Positions 1-8,535 of a DNA stretch of 64,000 bases are shown here, in pieces (position 1 is the stretch's first letter; each line of letters starts with the position of its first letter). The position numbers and the translations under genes are program-made. Source of the DNA: Achromobacter insuavis (GTDB lineage Bacteria > Pseudomonadota > Gammaproteobacteria > Burkholderiales > Burkholderiaceae_B); assembly GCF_902859645.1 (NCBI RefSeq), contig NZ_CADIJR010000021.1:1-64000 (forward strand), in the 5' to 3' direction. The notes under the pieces are model-generated. The model made no database searches and had not been told where the DNA came from. It saw only the letters and a program-made list of their open reading frames with translations.

Positions 1-42
1 TGGCCTCGCTGCTCAAAACTGCTTGAACTGCGAAGGAGCGAG

Positions 43-70
43 ACTATAGCACAGAATTTTCGCTTGTCAC
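43..70 (-). promoter_or_regulatory. Possible leftward sigma-70 promoter
   Basis: Read on the minus strand, a GTGACA -35-like element (65-70) lies 16 bases before TATAGT (43-48), and the -10 is preceded by TGC, close to an extended -10. It would fire leftward into a gene outside the window. This is pattern matching only; no transcript start is known. Confidence 0.35.
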
Positions 71-164
71 GCCAGCATGACACTCATTTTGCAGAAAGAT
101 GATGATTTCCGGGGACGCACCCCGCATTTGCCATGGGAAAGTCATCGGTTCCGTGCTGCCTGCA

Positions 165-174
165 CTATATATAG
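165..174. repeat. TATA palindrome copy 1
   Basis: Perfect 10-base palindrome CTATATATAG, the shortest of three copies. Its centre is 79 bases from copy 2. Confidence 0.6.
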
Positions 175-238
175 AGAGGCGTCACTGTTTTCGCTCCATC
201 CTGCTCCGGTGGCATCTTGCCTGCCGTCTCCCCCATGA

Positions 239-258
239 CGCCCTATATATATAGGGCG
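239..258. repeat. TATA palindrome copy 2, 20 bp perfect
   Basis: Perfect 20-base palindrome: CGCCC, then ten alternating T/A bases, then GGGCG. It is the longest of the three copies, has no loop, and could act as a protein-binding site or extrude as a cruciform. Confidence 0.65.
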
Positions 259-315
259 CCATGAGGGGAACCTCCACTGCACCGCGACGCCCGCCAGTCT
301 CCATATGGACAACCC

Positions 316-327
316 TCTATATATAGA
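316..327. repeat. TATA palindrome copy 3
   Basis: Perfect 12-base palindrome TCTATATATAGA, containing the same 10-base core as the other two copies. Its centre is 73 bases from copy 2. Confidence 0.6.
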
Positions 328-359
328 AGGCCGGATAGGCACGGGGACGCATTCCACGC

Positions 360-836
360 CTACAGCCGCAGCTCCGTCGTTTCCTTGATCTGCTGGAGCG
401 CGAAGAAGGACCGCATGTCGACCACCGCGGGATGGCGCATGAGCGTGTCCATGGCGAATTTGGAGAAATGCGCCAGGTCGGCGACCTGGATGCGCAGCAG
501 GTAGTCCATGTCGCCGGACATGGCGTAGCACTCGACCACCTCGGGCCAGAGCTGGACATCGCGGGCAAAGTCGCTCATGGGCGCATGGCTGGAGCCGCTG
601 TGCTTGTTCAGGCGGATGTTGACGTAGGCCAGCAGGCCCAGCCCGACTTTCTCGGCGTCGATCAGCGCCACGTATTTCTTGATGAAGCCCTTCTCTTCCA
701 GCCGCCGCACCCGGCGCAGGCAGGGGCTGGGCGACAGGGAAACGCGGTCGGCCAACTCCTGGTTGCTCAGGCGGCCGTCGCGCTGCAATTCGGCCAGAAT
801 CCTTATATCTGTCCTATCCAGCTCTATGTCAGACAT
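360..836 (-). CDS. Lrp/AsnC family transcriptional regulator
   Basis: A 158-residue Lrp/AsnC regulator of normal family length. The N-terminal winged helix-turn-helix (about residues 4-60) contains the typical [10 protein letters not shown] and [17 protein letters not shown] segments. The C-terminal RAM/AsnC ligand-binding domain (about 65-150) includes the G-D-x-D-Y-L motif (SGDMDYLLR). The start is set at the Met of MSDIELD because upstream Mets extend into the intergenic region beyond the domain. It is divergent from hppD, with a near-perfect palindrome between them, so it probably controls hppD (aromatic amino acid breakdown) and itself. The ligand is unknown; an aromatic amino acid is a reasonable guess from context. 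Confidence 0.9.
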   Translation of the reverse strand: MSDIELDRTDIRILAELQRDGRLSNQELADRVSLSPSPCLRRVRRLEEKGFIKKYVALIDAEKVGLGLLAYVNIRLNKHSGSSHAPMSDFARDVQLWPEVVECYAMSGDMDYLLRIQVADLAHFSKFAMDTLMRHPAVVDMRSFFALQQIKETTELRL

Positions 837-858
837 TTTCAGCCCCATATTTTTTATC

Positions 859-879
859 TTGGGCAATATTATTGCTCAA
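859..879. promoter_or_regulatory. Likely Lrp-type operator between regulator and hppD
   Basis: A 21-base inverted repeat centred on T869, with perfect inner arms GCAATA/TATTGC (863-875) and outer TTGG/TCAA differing by one base. It has the AT-rich core and dyad length typical of Lrp/AsnC sites and sits between the divergent regulator and hppD. Assignment to this regulator is inferred from position. Confidence 0.5.
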
Positions 880-992
880 CCTTGCCGCTTCCGCGACATG
901 TTTGCAATTGTCTGCCTGCCTTTCCTCCCTACAATCTTCATCCTAGACTTGAACGACAAGTCGCCTCTACAACGACTCAAGGGAGCAGACTC

Positions 993-2105
993 ATGAGCAG
1001 CGCTTTCCAACCCTGGGACAACCCGATGGGCACCGCCGGGTTCGAATTCATCGAATATGCCGCGCCGGACCCCGCCGCGCTGCGCAAGGTGTTCGAACTG
1101 CTGGGCTTCAAGGCAATCGCCAAGCATCGCCACAAGGACGTGACGCTGTACCGCCAGGGCGGCGTGAATTTCCTGATCAACGCCGAACCCGATTCCTTCG
1201 CGCAGCGCTTCGCCCGCCTGCACGGCCCGTCGATCTGTGCGATCGGCTTTCGCGTGCAGGACGCGGCCGCCGCGTACAAGCGCGCGCTGGAACTGGGCGC
1301 GTGGGGTTTCGACTCGCACAGCGGCCCGATGGAACTGAACATCCCCGCCATCAAGGGCATCGGCGATTCGCTGATCTATCTGGTGGACCGCTGGACGGGC
1401 AAGGAAGGCCACGGCGGCATCGGCGACATCAGCATCTATGACGTCGACTTCGTGCCGGTGGATCCGCAGAACGCGCAGGCCGACCTGAACCACCGCGGCG
1501 CCGGGCTGACGCTGGTGGACCACCTGACGCACAACGTGCACAAAGGCCGCATGGCCGAGTGGTCGGAGTTCTACGAGCGCCTGTTCAACTTCCGCGAGGT
1601 GCGCTACTTCGACATCGAGGGCAAGGTGACGGGCGTGAAGTCCAAGGCCATGACCTCGCCTTGCGGCAACATCCGCATTCCCATCAACGAGGAAGGCACC
1701 GAGGAGAAGGGCCAGATCCAGGAATACCTGGACCTGTACCGCGGCGAGGGCATCCAGCACATCGCCATGGCCACCGAGGACATCTACGGCACGATCGAGG
1801 CGCTGCGCGCCAACGGCGTGGTGTTCCTGGATACTCCGGAAACCTACTACGAACTGCTGGACCGCCGCCTGCCCAACCACGGCGAGGACGTGCCGCGCCT
1901 GCAGAAGAACCGCATCCTGCTGGACGGCGCCCCCGACGGCGGCCTGCTGCTGCAGATCTTCACCGAGAACCAGATCGGCCCGATCTTCTTCGAGATCATC
2001 CAGCGCAAGGGCAACGACGGTTTCGGCGAAGGCAATTTCAAGGCGCTGTTCGAGTCCATCGAACTGGACCAGATGCGCCGCGGCGTGGTGAAAGCCGTCG
2101 ACTGA
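993..2105 (+). CDS. hppD: 4-hydroxyphenylpyruvate dioxygenase
   Basis: Converts 4-hydroxyphenylpyruvate and O2 to homogentisate and CO2, the second step of tyrosine degradation; cytosolic and Fe(II)-dependent. The 370-residue product has two glyoxalase-type (vicinal oxygen chelate) halves. Expected iron ligands are visible: His in the [10 protein letters not shown] segment, His in [11 protein letters not shown] and Glu in the C-terminal FFEIIQRKG segment, the family signature. The start at 993 follows GGGAGCAGACTC, a fair ribosome site; the open frame continues far upstream, but that part overlaps the divergent regulator gene and is antisense to it. It is followed by a strong terminator, so it is probably monocistronic. 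No other tyrosine-pathway gene is nearby. Confidence 0.97.
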   Translation: MSSAFQPWDNPMGTAGFEFIEYAAPDPAALRKVFELLGFKAIAKHRHKDVTLYRQGGVNFLINAEPDSFAQRFARLHGPSICAIGFRVQDAAAAYKRALELGAWGFDSHSGPMELNIPAIKGIGDSLIYLVDRWTGKEGHGGIGDISIYDVDFVPVDPQNAQADLNHRGAGLTLVDHLTHNVHKGRMAEWSEFYERLFNFREVRYFDIEGKVTGVKSKAMTSPCGNIRIPINEEGTEEKGQIQEYLDLYRGEGIQHIAMATEDIYGTIEALRANGVVFLDTPETYYELLDRRLPNHGEDVPRLQKNRILLDGAPDGGLLLQIFTENQIGPIFFEIIQRKGNDGFGEGNFKALFESIELDQMRRGVVKAVD

Positions 2106-2154
2106 CCGCTTCCCCCTCCAGCGCCGGTACCCATGTGCCCGGCGCTGGCCTTGA

Positions 2155-2182
2155 AACCTCGCCTTGCGCGAGGTTTTTTTTC
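2155..2182 (+). terminator. Intrinsic terminator of hppD
   Basis: Stem AACCTCGC (2155-2162) pairs with GCGAGGTT (2168-2175) around a 5-base loop and runs into a tract of eight T. It separates hppD from the convergent msrA. Confidence 0.85.
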
Positions 2183-2189
2183 GCCTGCC

Positions 2190-2744
2190 TTACTTCTTCA
2201 GGCGATCCTGGAACTGCTTGCGGAACTTGGCGACCTTGGGCGCGATCACGAACTGGCAATAGCCCTGCTCGGGATGCAGCGCGAAATAATCGCGATGGTA
2301 GTCCTCGGCCTGCCAGAACCGCGCGGGCGCCAACAGCTTGGTCACGATGGGCGCGTCGTAGACTTTCTGCGCCTCGACTTCGGCGATGACGGCTTCGGCC
2401 TGCTCGCGCTGGGTGTCGTTCTGCCAGAAGATGGCCGACTCGTACTGCGGGCCGATGTCGTTGCCCTGGCGGCCCGGAGTGGTCGGGTCGTGGGTGGCGA
2501 AGAACACGCGCAGCAGGTCGCTGTAGGACAGTTCGGCCGGATCGAATTCGACGCGAGCCACTTCGATGTGGCCGGTGTCCTTGCCGCAGACCTGTTCGTA
2601 GCTGGGGTTGTCGACGTGTCCGCCGCTGTAGCCGGGCAGCACGCTCTTGACGCCGCGCAGGTCGGTGAAGACCGCCTCGACGCACCAGAAACAGCCGCCG
2701 CCGAGAACGGCGACCTCATTGCCCGGGGAGGGTTGTTCTGCCAT
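2190..2744 (-). CDS. msrA: Peptide methionine-S-sulfoxide reductase A
   Basis: Repairs oxidised methionine by reducing the S-sulfoxide, using thioredoxin as electron donor; probably cytosolic. The 184-residue protein carries the diagnostic GGCFWC motif (residues 16-21) with catalytic Cys18, then the conserved VxSGYxGG-type segment (LPGYSGGHVDNP) and a C-terminal GYCQF cysteine that may resolve the disulfide. The Met of MAEQPSPG is chosen as start; the longer frame adds 24 residues with no family similarity. It is the third gene of a minus-strand run, ilvD-cytochrome c-msrA, starting 38 bases after the cytochrome stop. Confidence 0.96.
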   Translation of the reverse strand: MAEQPSPGNEVAVLGGGCFWCVEAVFTDLRGVKSVLPGYSGGHVDNPSYEQVCGKDTGHIEVARVEFDPAELSYSDLLRVFFATHDPTTPGRQGNDIGPQYESAIFWQNDTQREQAEAVIAEVEAQKVYDAPIVTKLLAPARFWQAEDYHRDYFALHPEQGYCQFVIAPKVAKFRKQFQDRLKK

Positions 2745-2782
2745 GACGATTCCTTTGCTGAAACTTTCCAGAGACGATACGA

Positions 2783-3101
2783 CTACTTCTTGGCCGGCGC
2801 CAGCGTCAGGATCCATTCGGCCAACAGGCGGGCGTCTTCCGGACTGACATGGGTCTGCGCGGGCATCGGCACGGCGCCCCAGGCGCCGCGGCCGCCCCCG
2901 CGGATCTTGCCCGCCAGGTAGTCCACCATGACGTCGCCCTGGCCGGCGTAGCGCTCGGCCACGCTGGACAGCGGCGGTCCGACGCGCTTGACGTCGACCT
3001 GGTGACAGGCCATGCAGGCCTTGCTCTTGGCCAGATCCAGGCCAGTGGTTTGCCCCTGGGCCGCGCCGGCGGCCAGCAGGCCGGCGGCGACCGCCAACAG
3101 A

Positions 3102-3118
<17 letters not shown>
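2783..3118 (-). CDS. Small class I cytochrome c, periplasmic
   Basis: A 111-residue c-type cytochrome for periplasmic electron transfer. An N-terminal signal peptide (about residues 1-22, ending AAQGQ) is followed by the haem-binding C-x-x-C-H motif CMACH (35-39); Met85 in VPMP is the likely sixth ligand. Size and layout match the cytochrome c551/c552 type. Its ATG lies inside the end of ilvD (17-base overlap), so the two are translationally coupled; msrA follows. Partner enzymes are not identifiable here. Confidence 0.9.
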
Positions 3119-4787
<1,669 letters not shown>

Positions 4788-4967
4788 GGTCTGTTGTCTC
4801 CTGTCGGCCGTCAGGACGCGGACATGGCGGCCGCGCCCGGGAGGGTGCCAGTTCGCTCGCGGGCGAATCTCGGGATACACCGGCACGCAGGGGCGAAGCG
4901 CTTGCATGTCGATCTACCGCAGGGCTCGCCGGTTATTATCATTCAACTTCATTGTGTCGGGCGGAAC

Positions 4968-5756
4968 ATGCTGCAATATCCAAAATTCGACCCCATTGCC
5001 CTGCAGATCGGGCCCTTGGCCATCCATTGGTACGGGCTGATGTATCTGGCGGGCTTCGCCCTGGTGTACGTGCTGGGCCGGCGCCGCATCACCAGCGGCC
5101 ACACCACGTCCCTGAACGTGCGCGACCTGGAAGACCTGATCTTCTACAGCGTGCTGGGGGTGGTGCTCGGCGGACGGCTGGGCTACGTGCTGTTCTACAA
5201 GCCCAGCTATTACCTGGCGCATCCGCTGGAAGTGGCCTACCTGTGGGAAGGCGGCATGTCGTTTCACGGCGGCCTGATCGGCGTGATCCTGGTGATGCTG
5301 CTGTTCGCCCGCAAGAAGCGCCTGCCTTTCTTCGCCGTCAGCGACTTCATCGCGCCGCTGATTCCGCTGGGACTGGGTTTCGGCCGCCTGGGCAACTTCA
5401 TCAACGGCGAACTGTGGGGCCGCCCGACCGATGTGCCGTGGGCGATGATCTTCCCGAGCAGCGGCGACGGCGTTCCGCGCCATCCTTCCCAACTCTATGA
5501 GCTGGGCCTGGAGGGCATCGTGCTGTTCGCGCTGATGTGGTGGTTCTCGAGCAAGCCGCGCCCCCTGGGCCAGGTGAGCGCGGTATTCCTGATGGGCTAC
5601 GGAACGTTCCGTTTCCTGGTGGAATTCACCCGCGAGCCGGACAACTTCCTGGGCCTGCTCGCGGGCGGGTTGAGCATGGGACAGTGGCTGTCCCTGCCGA
5701 TGGTCGCCCTGGGCGCCATCATGTTCGCGCTTACTGCAAAACGATCGTCCCGTTGA
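4968..5756 (+). CDS. lgt: Prolipoprotein diacylglyceryl transferase
   Basis: Inner-membrane enzyme that transfers diacylglycerol from phosphatidylglycerol to the lipobox cysteine of prolipoproteins, the first step of lipoprotein maturation. The 262-residue protein has seven or so hydrophobic segments and the Lgt signature [15 protein letters not shown], with the conserved HGG of MSFHGGLIG. The start Met of MLQYPKFDP matches the family; the open frame upstream is antisense to ilvD. Its 3' end overlaps the end of the convergent SIMPL-domain gene by 26 bases. Pal, TolA-system factors and the TAXI lipoprotein in this window are potential clients. Confidence 0.96.
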   Translation: MLQYPKFDPIALQIGPLAIHWYGLMYLAGFALVYVLGRRRITSGHTTSLNVRDLEDLIFYSVLGVVLGGRLGYVLFYKPSYYLAHPLEVAYLWEGGMSFHGGLIGVILVMLLFARKKRLPFFAVSDFIAPLIPLGLGFGRLGNFINGELWGRPTDVPWAMIFPSSGDGVPRHPSQLYELGLEGIVLFALMWWFSSKPRPLGQVSAVFLMGYGTFRFLVEFTREPDNFLGLLAGGLSMGQWLSLPMVALGAIMFALTAKRSSR

Positions 5757-6504
5757 CCGAAATGCTGACCGTGACGTCTCCCGCTTCCAGGGGGACGTCC
5801 GCGCTGTAGCCGGCGCCGCCGGAGGCGTCCTTGGCCATGGCGCCCATCATGCGCGGCATCGGCGTGACGCCGCCGGCGCCGCCCAGTTCGAGCTTGCTCA
5901 GGCGATAGCCCGAAAAGCCGAAGGCGTTGGCCGCGGCCAGCGCGCGGTCCTTGAAGGCCTGCGCGGCTTCCTTGAGCAGCTTGCGTTCCTCGGCCTCGCG
6001 CACTTCGCGCGACAGCGAGAAGCTGATGTTGGAAATGGCGGTCTTGTCGGACAGCTTCGACGCCAGCGCGGCGGCCGCCGCAAAATCCTTCGATTCGAGA
6101 ATGATCTCGCCCTGGCCGCGCCAGGTGGTGCTGGTCTTGCCCTTGCTGCTGCTGGTGGAATTGGGCCAGACATTGAAGCTGCCCGTGCGCACATCGACAC
6201 CCTTGGTGTCACGCGCGCGCTTGGCCACGTCGTCCAGCATCTCGGTCAGCTTCTTGCCGGCGGTGGGCTGGTCCGCCGCTTCGGTCTCGGCCGACAGCGA
6301 AATGCGCACCGTGTCCTGCTTGACCTCGGAAGAAGCGGTGGCCTGCAGGGTCAGTTCCGGCGACCGGTTGGCGGCGGATTCCGCCGCGGCGGGGGCCGGC
6401 GTCGCCGGCGCCTGAGCGAAGACGGGCTGCGCCATCGACAGAGCGGCCACGGCCGCGCACGCCGCGCCAAGTTTGGTCAGCGAAAAAACGGGGGATTTCA
6501 ACAT
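5731..6504 (-). CDS. SIMPL-domain (DUF541) periplasmic protein
   Basis: A 257-residue secreted protein: signal peptide about 1-30 (ending PVFAQA), an Ala/Pro-rich linker, then a SIMPL/DUF541 domain (about 48-257) beginning [21 protein letters not shown] and ending with the typical [14 protein letters not shown] strand. This family includes BP26/YggE-type proteins, some linked to oxidative stress tolerance; the biochemical role is unknown. The start has a weak GGACC leader, and a run of 12 C (coding strand) lies 27 bases upstream. It is downstream of 6S RNA on the same strand and its end overlaps lgt. Confidence 0.88.
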   Translation of the reverse strand: MLKSPVFSLTKLGAACAAVAALSMAQPVFAQAPATPAPAAAESAANRSPELTLQATASSEVKQDTVRISLSAETEAADQPTAGKKLTEMLDDVAKRARDTKGVDVRTGSFNVWPNSTSSSKGKTSTTWRGQGEIILESKDFAAAAALASKLSDKTAISNISFSLSREVREAEERKLLKEAAQAFKDRALAAANAFGFSGYRLSKLELGGAGGVTPMPRMMGAMAKDASGGAGYSADVPLEAGDVTVSISVNGTIVLQ

Positions 6505-6530
6505 GGACTGGTCCTATGAGGGAGGACGAT

Positions 6531-6542
6531 GGGGGGGGGGGG
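6531..6542. repeat. G12 homopolymer (C12 on the coding strand of the SIMPL gene)
   Basis: Twelve consecutive G on the plus strand, 27 bases upstream of the SIMPL-domain start codon and between it and the 6S RNA hairpin. Tracts of this length are prone to slipped-strand changes; poly-C tracts of similar length switch fimbrial promoters in Bordetella. Here the effect would be on leader length or promoter spacing. Confidence 0.85.
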
Positions 6543-6553
6543 AAGCGCCCGGC

Positions 6554-6580
6554 GCGGACCTGCGCTCATGGCAGGTCCGC
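6554..6580 (-). terminator. Perfect 10-bp hairpin at the 3' side of 6S RNA
   Basis: Stem GCGGACCTGC (6554-6563) pairs perfectly with GCAGGTCCGC (6571-6580) around a 7-base loop. On the minus strand it follows the 6S RNA body. There is no U-tract after it, only GC-rich DNA and the C12 run, so termination efficiency is uncertain; it may instead mark a processing point. Confidence 0.5.
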
Positions 6581-6735
6581 TGGGATAGATGCCCCGCCTG
6601 TGCCGTCAAGGCCGGCATCTCGAACCCTGAGGTTCAAGGTGGTCGCGTTCCGAAGAGCGTCGGGTTCGTCTACGAGAGACAATCACTCCAGCTCTGCACT
6701 CCCGCAACCAATATGCCATAAGACATAGGTTCAGA
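6581..6735 (-). ncRNA. ssrS: 6S RNA
   Basis: 6S RNA binds the sigma-70 RNA polymerase holoenzyme and dampens transcription in stationary phase. On the minus strand the 3' half contains the family signature ACCTTGAACC followed by a short loop and GGGTTCGAGATGCC, then a purine-rich arm ending GGCGGGGCATC, very like the E. coli 3' half. It lies just downstream of zapA, the classic proteobacterial 6S location. No protein frame in the region is convincing. Ends are approximate by tens of bases: the 5' closing arm could not be paired with confidence by eye. Confidence 0.75.
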
Positions 6736-6815
6736 GAATGTATGGCCAGGTCACGGACACGGCAGGGACAAACTGAAAATACTGAAAAAACCTTGGTGAA
6801 AACCGCTGATGAACG

Positions 6816-7127
6816 TCAGAGCAGCTTTTCTTGCCCTGACAGGGCGTCGTCGAGGACTGCGTTCATGTCCTCGATTCTACGCTTGAAGTCGCCGACCGCC
6901 AAACCGCCCAGCGGACCATCCGGCGCTTTCATGGCGAGCAGTTCGCCAGCCACCTGCAGCGCGGCCATGACGGCGATGCGCTCGTTGCTAGAGACCTTGC
7001 CGGTGCCCTGGATGCGCAGCATGAGCTGGTCGACGTGGCGCACGGCGGCCAGCAGCGTGGGCTTTTCCTCGGCCGAGCAGGCCAGCGAGTAGTCGCGCCC
7101 GAGGATCGTTACATCTACGCGTTCCAT
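6816..7127 (-). CDS. zapA: Cell division protein ZapA
   Basis: Promotes bundling of FtsZ filaments at the division ring. The 103-residue protein starts with the ZapA globular domain (MERVDVTILGRDYSLACS...), includes the conserved ANERIAVMAAL-like segment (SSNERIAVMAAL) and ends in a dimerising helix. It is preceded by a coiled-coil gene whose stop overlaps its ATG (TGATG), so the two are translationally coupled, and followed by 6S RNA, the usual proteobacterial order. Confidence 0.93.
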   Translation of the reverse strand: MERVDVTILGRDYSLACSAEEKPTLLAAVRHVDQLMLRIQGTGKVSSNERIAVMAALQVAGELLAMKAPDGPLGGLAVGDFKRRIEDMNAVLDDALSGQEKLL

Positions 7128-7573
7128 CAGTGTTGCTCTCCGGACGGCGCACCCGGCAGACGGGCCAGGACGGCGTCGATGCGCTCGCGCGCCGCGGCGG
7201 CGGCCACGCGCAGGCGCTGTAGTTCGGTGTCGCGGCTTTGCAGGGTGCCCTGCATCTCGGTTTCCCGTGCCGTGAAACGCGCTTCGAGCGACTGGCGCTC
7301 GGCGGTTTCGCGAGCGAGCTGTTCGCGCAGGGCCACTTCGGCCTTCTGCGCCTGCTCCAGCATCGCGGTGACGGCGCCGTCGTTGTCTTGCAGCTTGCCT
7401 TGCAGCGTGGCGATGTCGGCATCGCGCTCGGCGGCGCGCTGCTTGAGCACGCGCTGCTCGGCTTCGGTTTCGTTCAGGCGCATACGCAATGCGTCACGCT
7501 CGGCATGAAGTTGCCGGGTGCGTTGCACCAGTTGCCCGATGCGGGCGGCGAGTTGGTCTAGGTCTTGCAGCAT
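7127..7573 (-). CDS. Coiled-coil protein upstream of zapA (ZapB/TIGR02449-like)
   Basis: A 148-residue, almost entirely alpha-helical protein with heptad-like leucines and many Gln/Arg/Glu residues from about residue 5 to 140; no catalytic motif or membrane segment. Small coiled-coil proteins coupled to zapA are common in beta- and gammaproteobacteria and are thought to act with ZapA at the Z ring, resembling ZapB. The start is placed at MLQDLDQLAARI; the extra 42 residues upstream are arginine-rich and unlike the family. TGATG overlap with zapA supports a joint role. Confidence 0.8.
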   Translation of the reverse strand: MLQDLDQLAARIGQLVQRTRQLHAERDALRMRLNETEAEQRVLKQRAAERDADIATLQGKLQDNDGAVTAMLEQAQKAEVALREQLARETAERQSLEARFTARETEMQGTLQSRDTELQRLRVAAAAARERIDAVLARLPGAPSGEQH

Positions 7574-8057
7574 GGGCGCTATCGTAAACCATCCAGGGGG
7601 GAATCGGGCCGCTTCACGCAAGGTGAGAAACACGGCAATATTCAGTAGGAAATGCAGGCGGCATTGCCGGCGGCGGGCAACATACCCGATCAGGCACAAC
7701 TAGAAAAGTCCCTCGCGCCCGGCAAGCGGCAGGTCAAGCGGACCTGCTTTCGCATTTCTTTCTATAAACTTTCACTTAGCTTTCAAACAACCATCAATCT
7801 GCCCGCCCCGTTACATCTGGGGATCGGGAGTTCCCCAATTCTAGGGAAAACCCCAGGCTTTCACCTAGCTTACAGGGTTTGCATCGTCGCGGGCGTCCAT
7901 TACCATTCGCCCTTTCAAGAAGCCGCGCTGAAGCTTTCAGAAGAACACCGGGCACCGCGACGTGCCTTTTTTGTGCCTGTCATCTGGCTTTCTCGCCAGC
8001 GCGGCAGACCACAAGCCTCTTTTTTATCTACATGCTGTAAACAGGAGCCAACCAATC
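7574..8057. other. Long leader region upstream of tctBA pair 1
   Basis: No gene is supported in these 484 bases; frames that cross it are shadows of the next gene. The DNA is AT-richer than its surroundings and contains two similar 17-base elements (7769-7785 and 7858-7874) and a short GGGGA/TCCCC dyad near 7820-7837. It must hold the divergent promoters for the zapA operon and for the Tct pair, and possibly regulator sites. Confidence 0.6.
7769..7874 (+). repeat. Direct repeat pair in tctBA leader
   Basis: CTTTCACTTAGCTTTCA (7769-7785) recurs as CTTTCACCTAGCTTACA (7858-7874), 15 of 17 bases identical and 89 bases apart. They could be paired sites for a transcription regulator of the downstream transporter genes; no regulator is encoded beside them. 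Confidence 0.5.
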
Positions 8058-8522
8058 ATGCAGCTACGCAATCGACAGGACTTCTGGTCGGGGGTGATGT
8101 TCATCGCCCTTGGACTGGGATTCGCCTGGCAAGCCAGCAGCTACCAAATGGGTACTGCCGCCCGGATGGGCCCCGGGTATTTTCCTTTCTGGCTGGGCAT
8201 CGTTCTCGCATTGCTGGGTGCCATCGTGCTGCTTGGCTCGATGTCGAAGAAGGCCCAGGAAACCCACGTCGACAAGTTCGACTGGCGCATCGTCCTGCTG
8301 GTGGTCGGATCCGTGGTCATCTACGGCCTGGTCCTGAAACTGCTGGGCATCTATATCTCGGTGTTCATTCTGGTTGTGATCAGCAGCCTGGCCAGCCACG
8401 AGTTCAGCCTCAAGGTCGCCGTCGCCAACGGCATCTTCCTGGTGGTGTTCTCGTATCTGGCATTCGTCAAGGGGCTGGGGCTGATTTTCCCGCTGTGGCC
8501 GTCGTTTCTGGGCATGAACTGA
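8058..8522 (+). CDS. Tripartite tricarboxylate transporter, small membrane subunit (TctB family)
   Basis: Small membrane subunit of a TTT-family secondary transporter that works with a large TctA subunit and a periplasmic binding protein. The 154-residue protein has about four hydrophobic segments and the family's GTAARMGPGYFPFWLG motif near residues 33-48. The start ATG follows ACAGGAGCC, a good ribosome site; a longer frame adds 32 unrelated residues. It precedes tctA by 13 bases with GAGGAG in the gap. No TctC/Bug binding protein gene is nearby, so the substrate cannot be told. Confidence 0.9.
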   Translation: MQLRNRQDFWSGVMFIALGLGFAWQASSYQMGTAARMGPGYFPFWLGIVLALLGAIVLLGSMSKKAQETHVDKFDWRIVLLVVGSVVIYGLVLKLLGIYISVFILVVISSLASHEFSLKVAVANGIFLVVFSYLAFVKGLGLIFPLWPSFLGMN

Positions 8523-8535
8523 GGAGCAACCGGTC

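Larger units (their letters stand above)
71..359. other. Gene-free stretch with three TATA-core palindromes
   Basis: No convincing gene is seen here; the short reading frames lack a ribosome site and any recognisable product. The stretch lies beyond the 3' end of the Lrp-type regulator gene. It holds three copies of the 10-base palindrome CTATATATAG, listed separately as repeats, in otherwise GC-rich DNA. Confidence 0.6.

Noticed and set aside
432-992. N-terminal extension of the hppD frame
   Set aside because: It is antisense to the Lrp regulator gene and covers the operator; the family start and ribosome site are at 993.
6473-6728. Short frames across the 6S RNA region
   Set aside because: They cover conserved 6S RNA sequence and the G12 tract; no ribosome site or similarity supports them.
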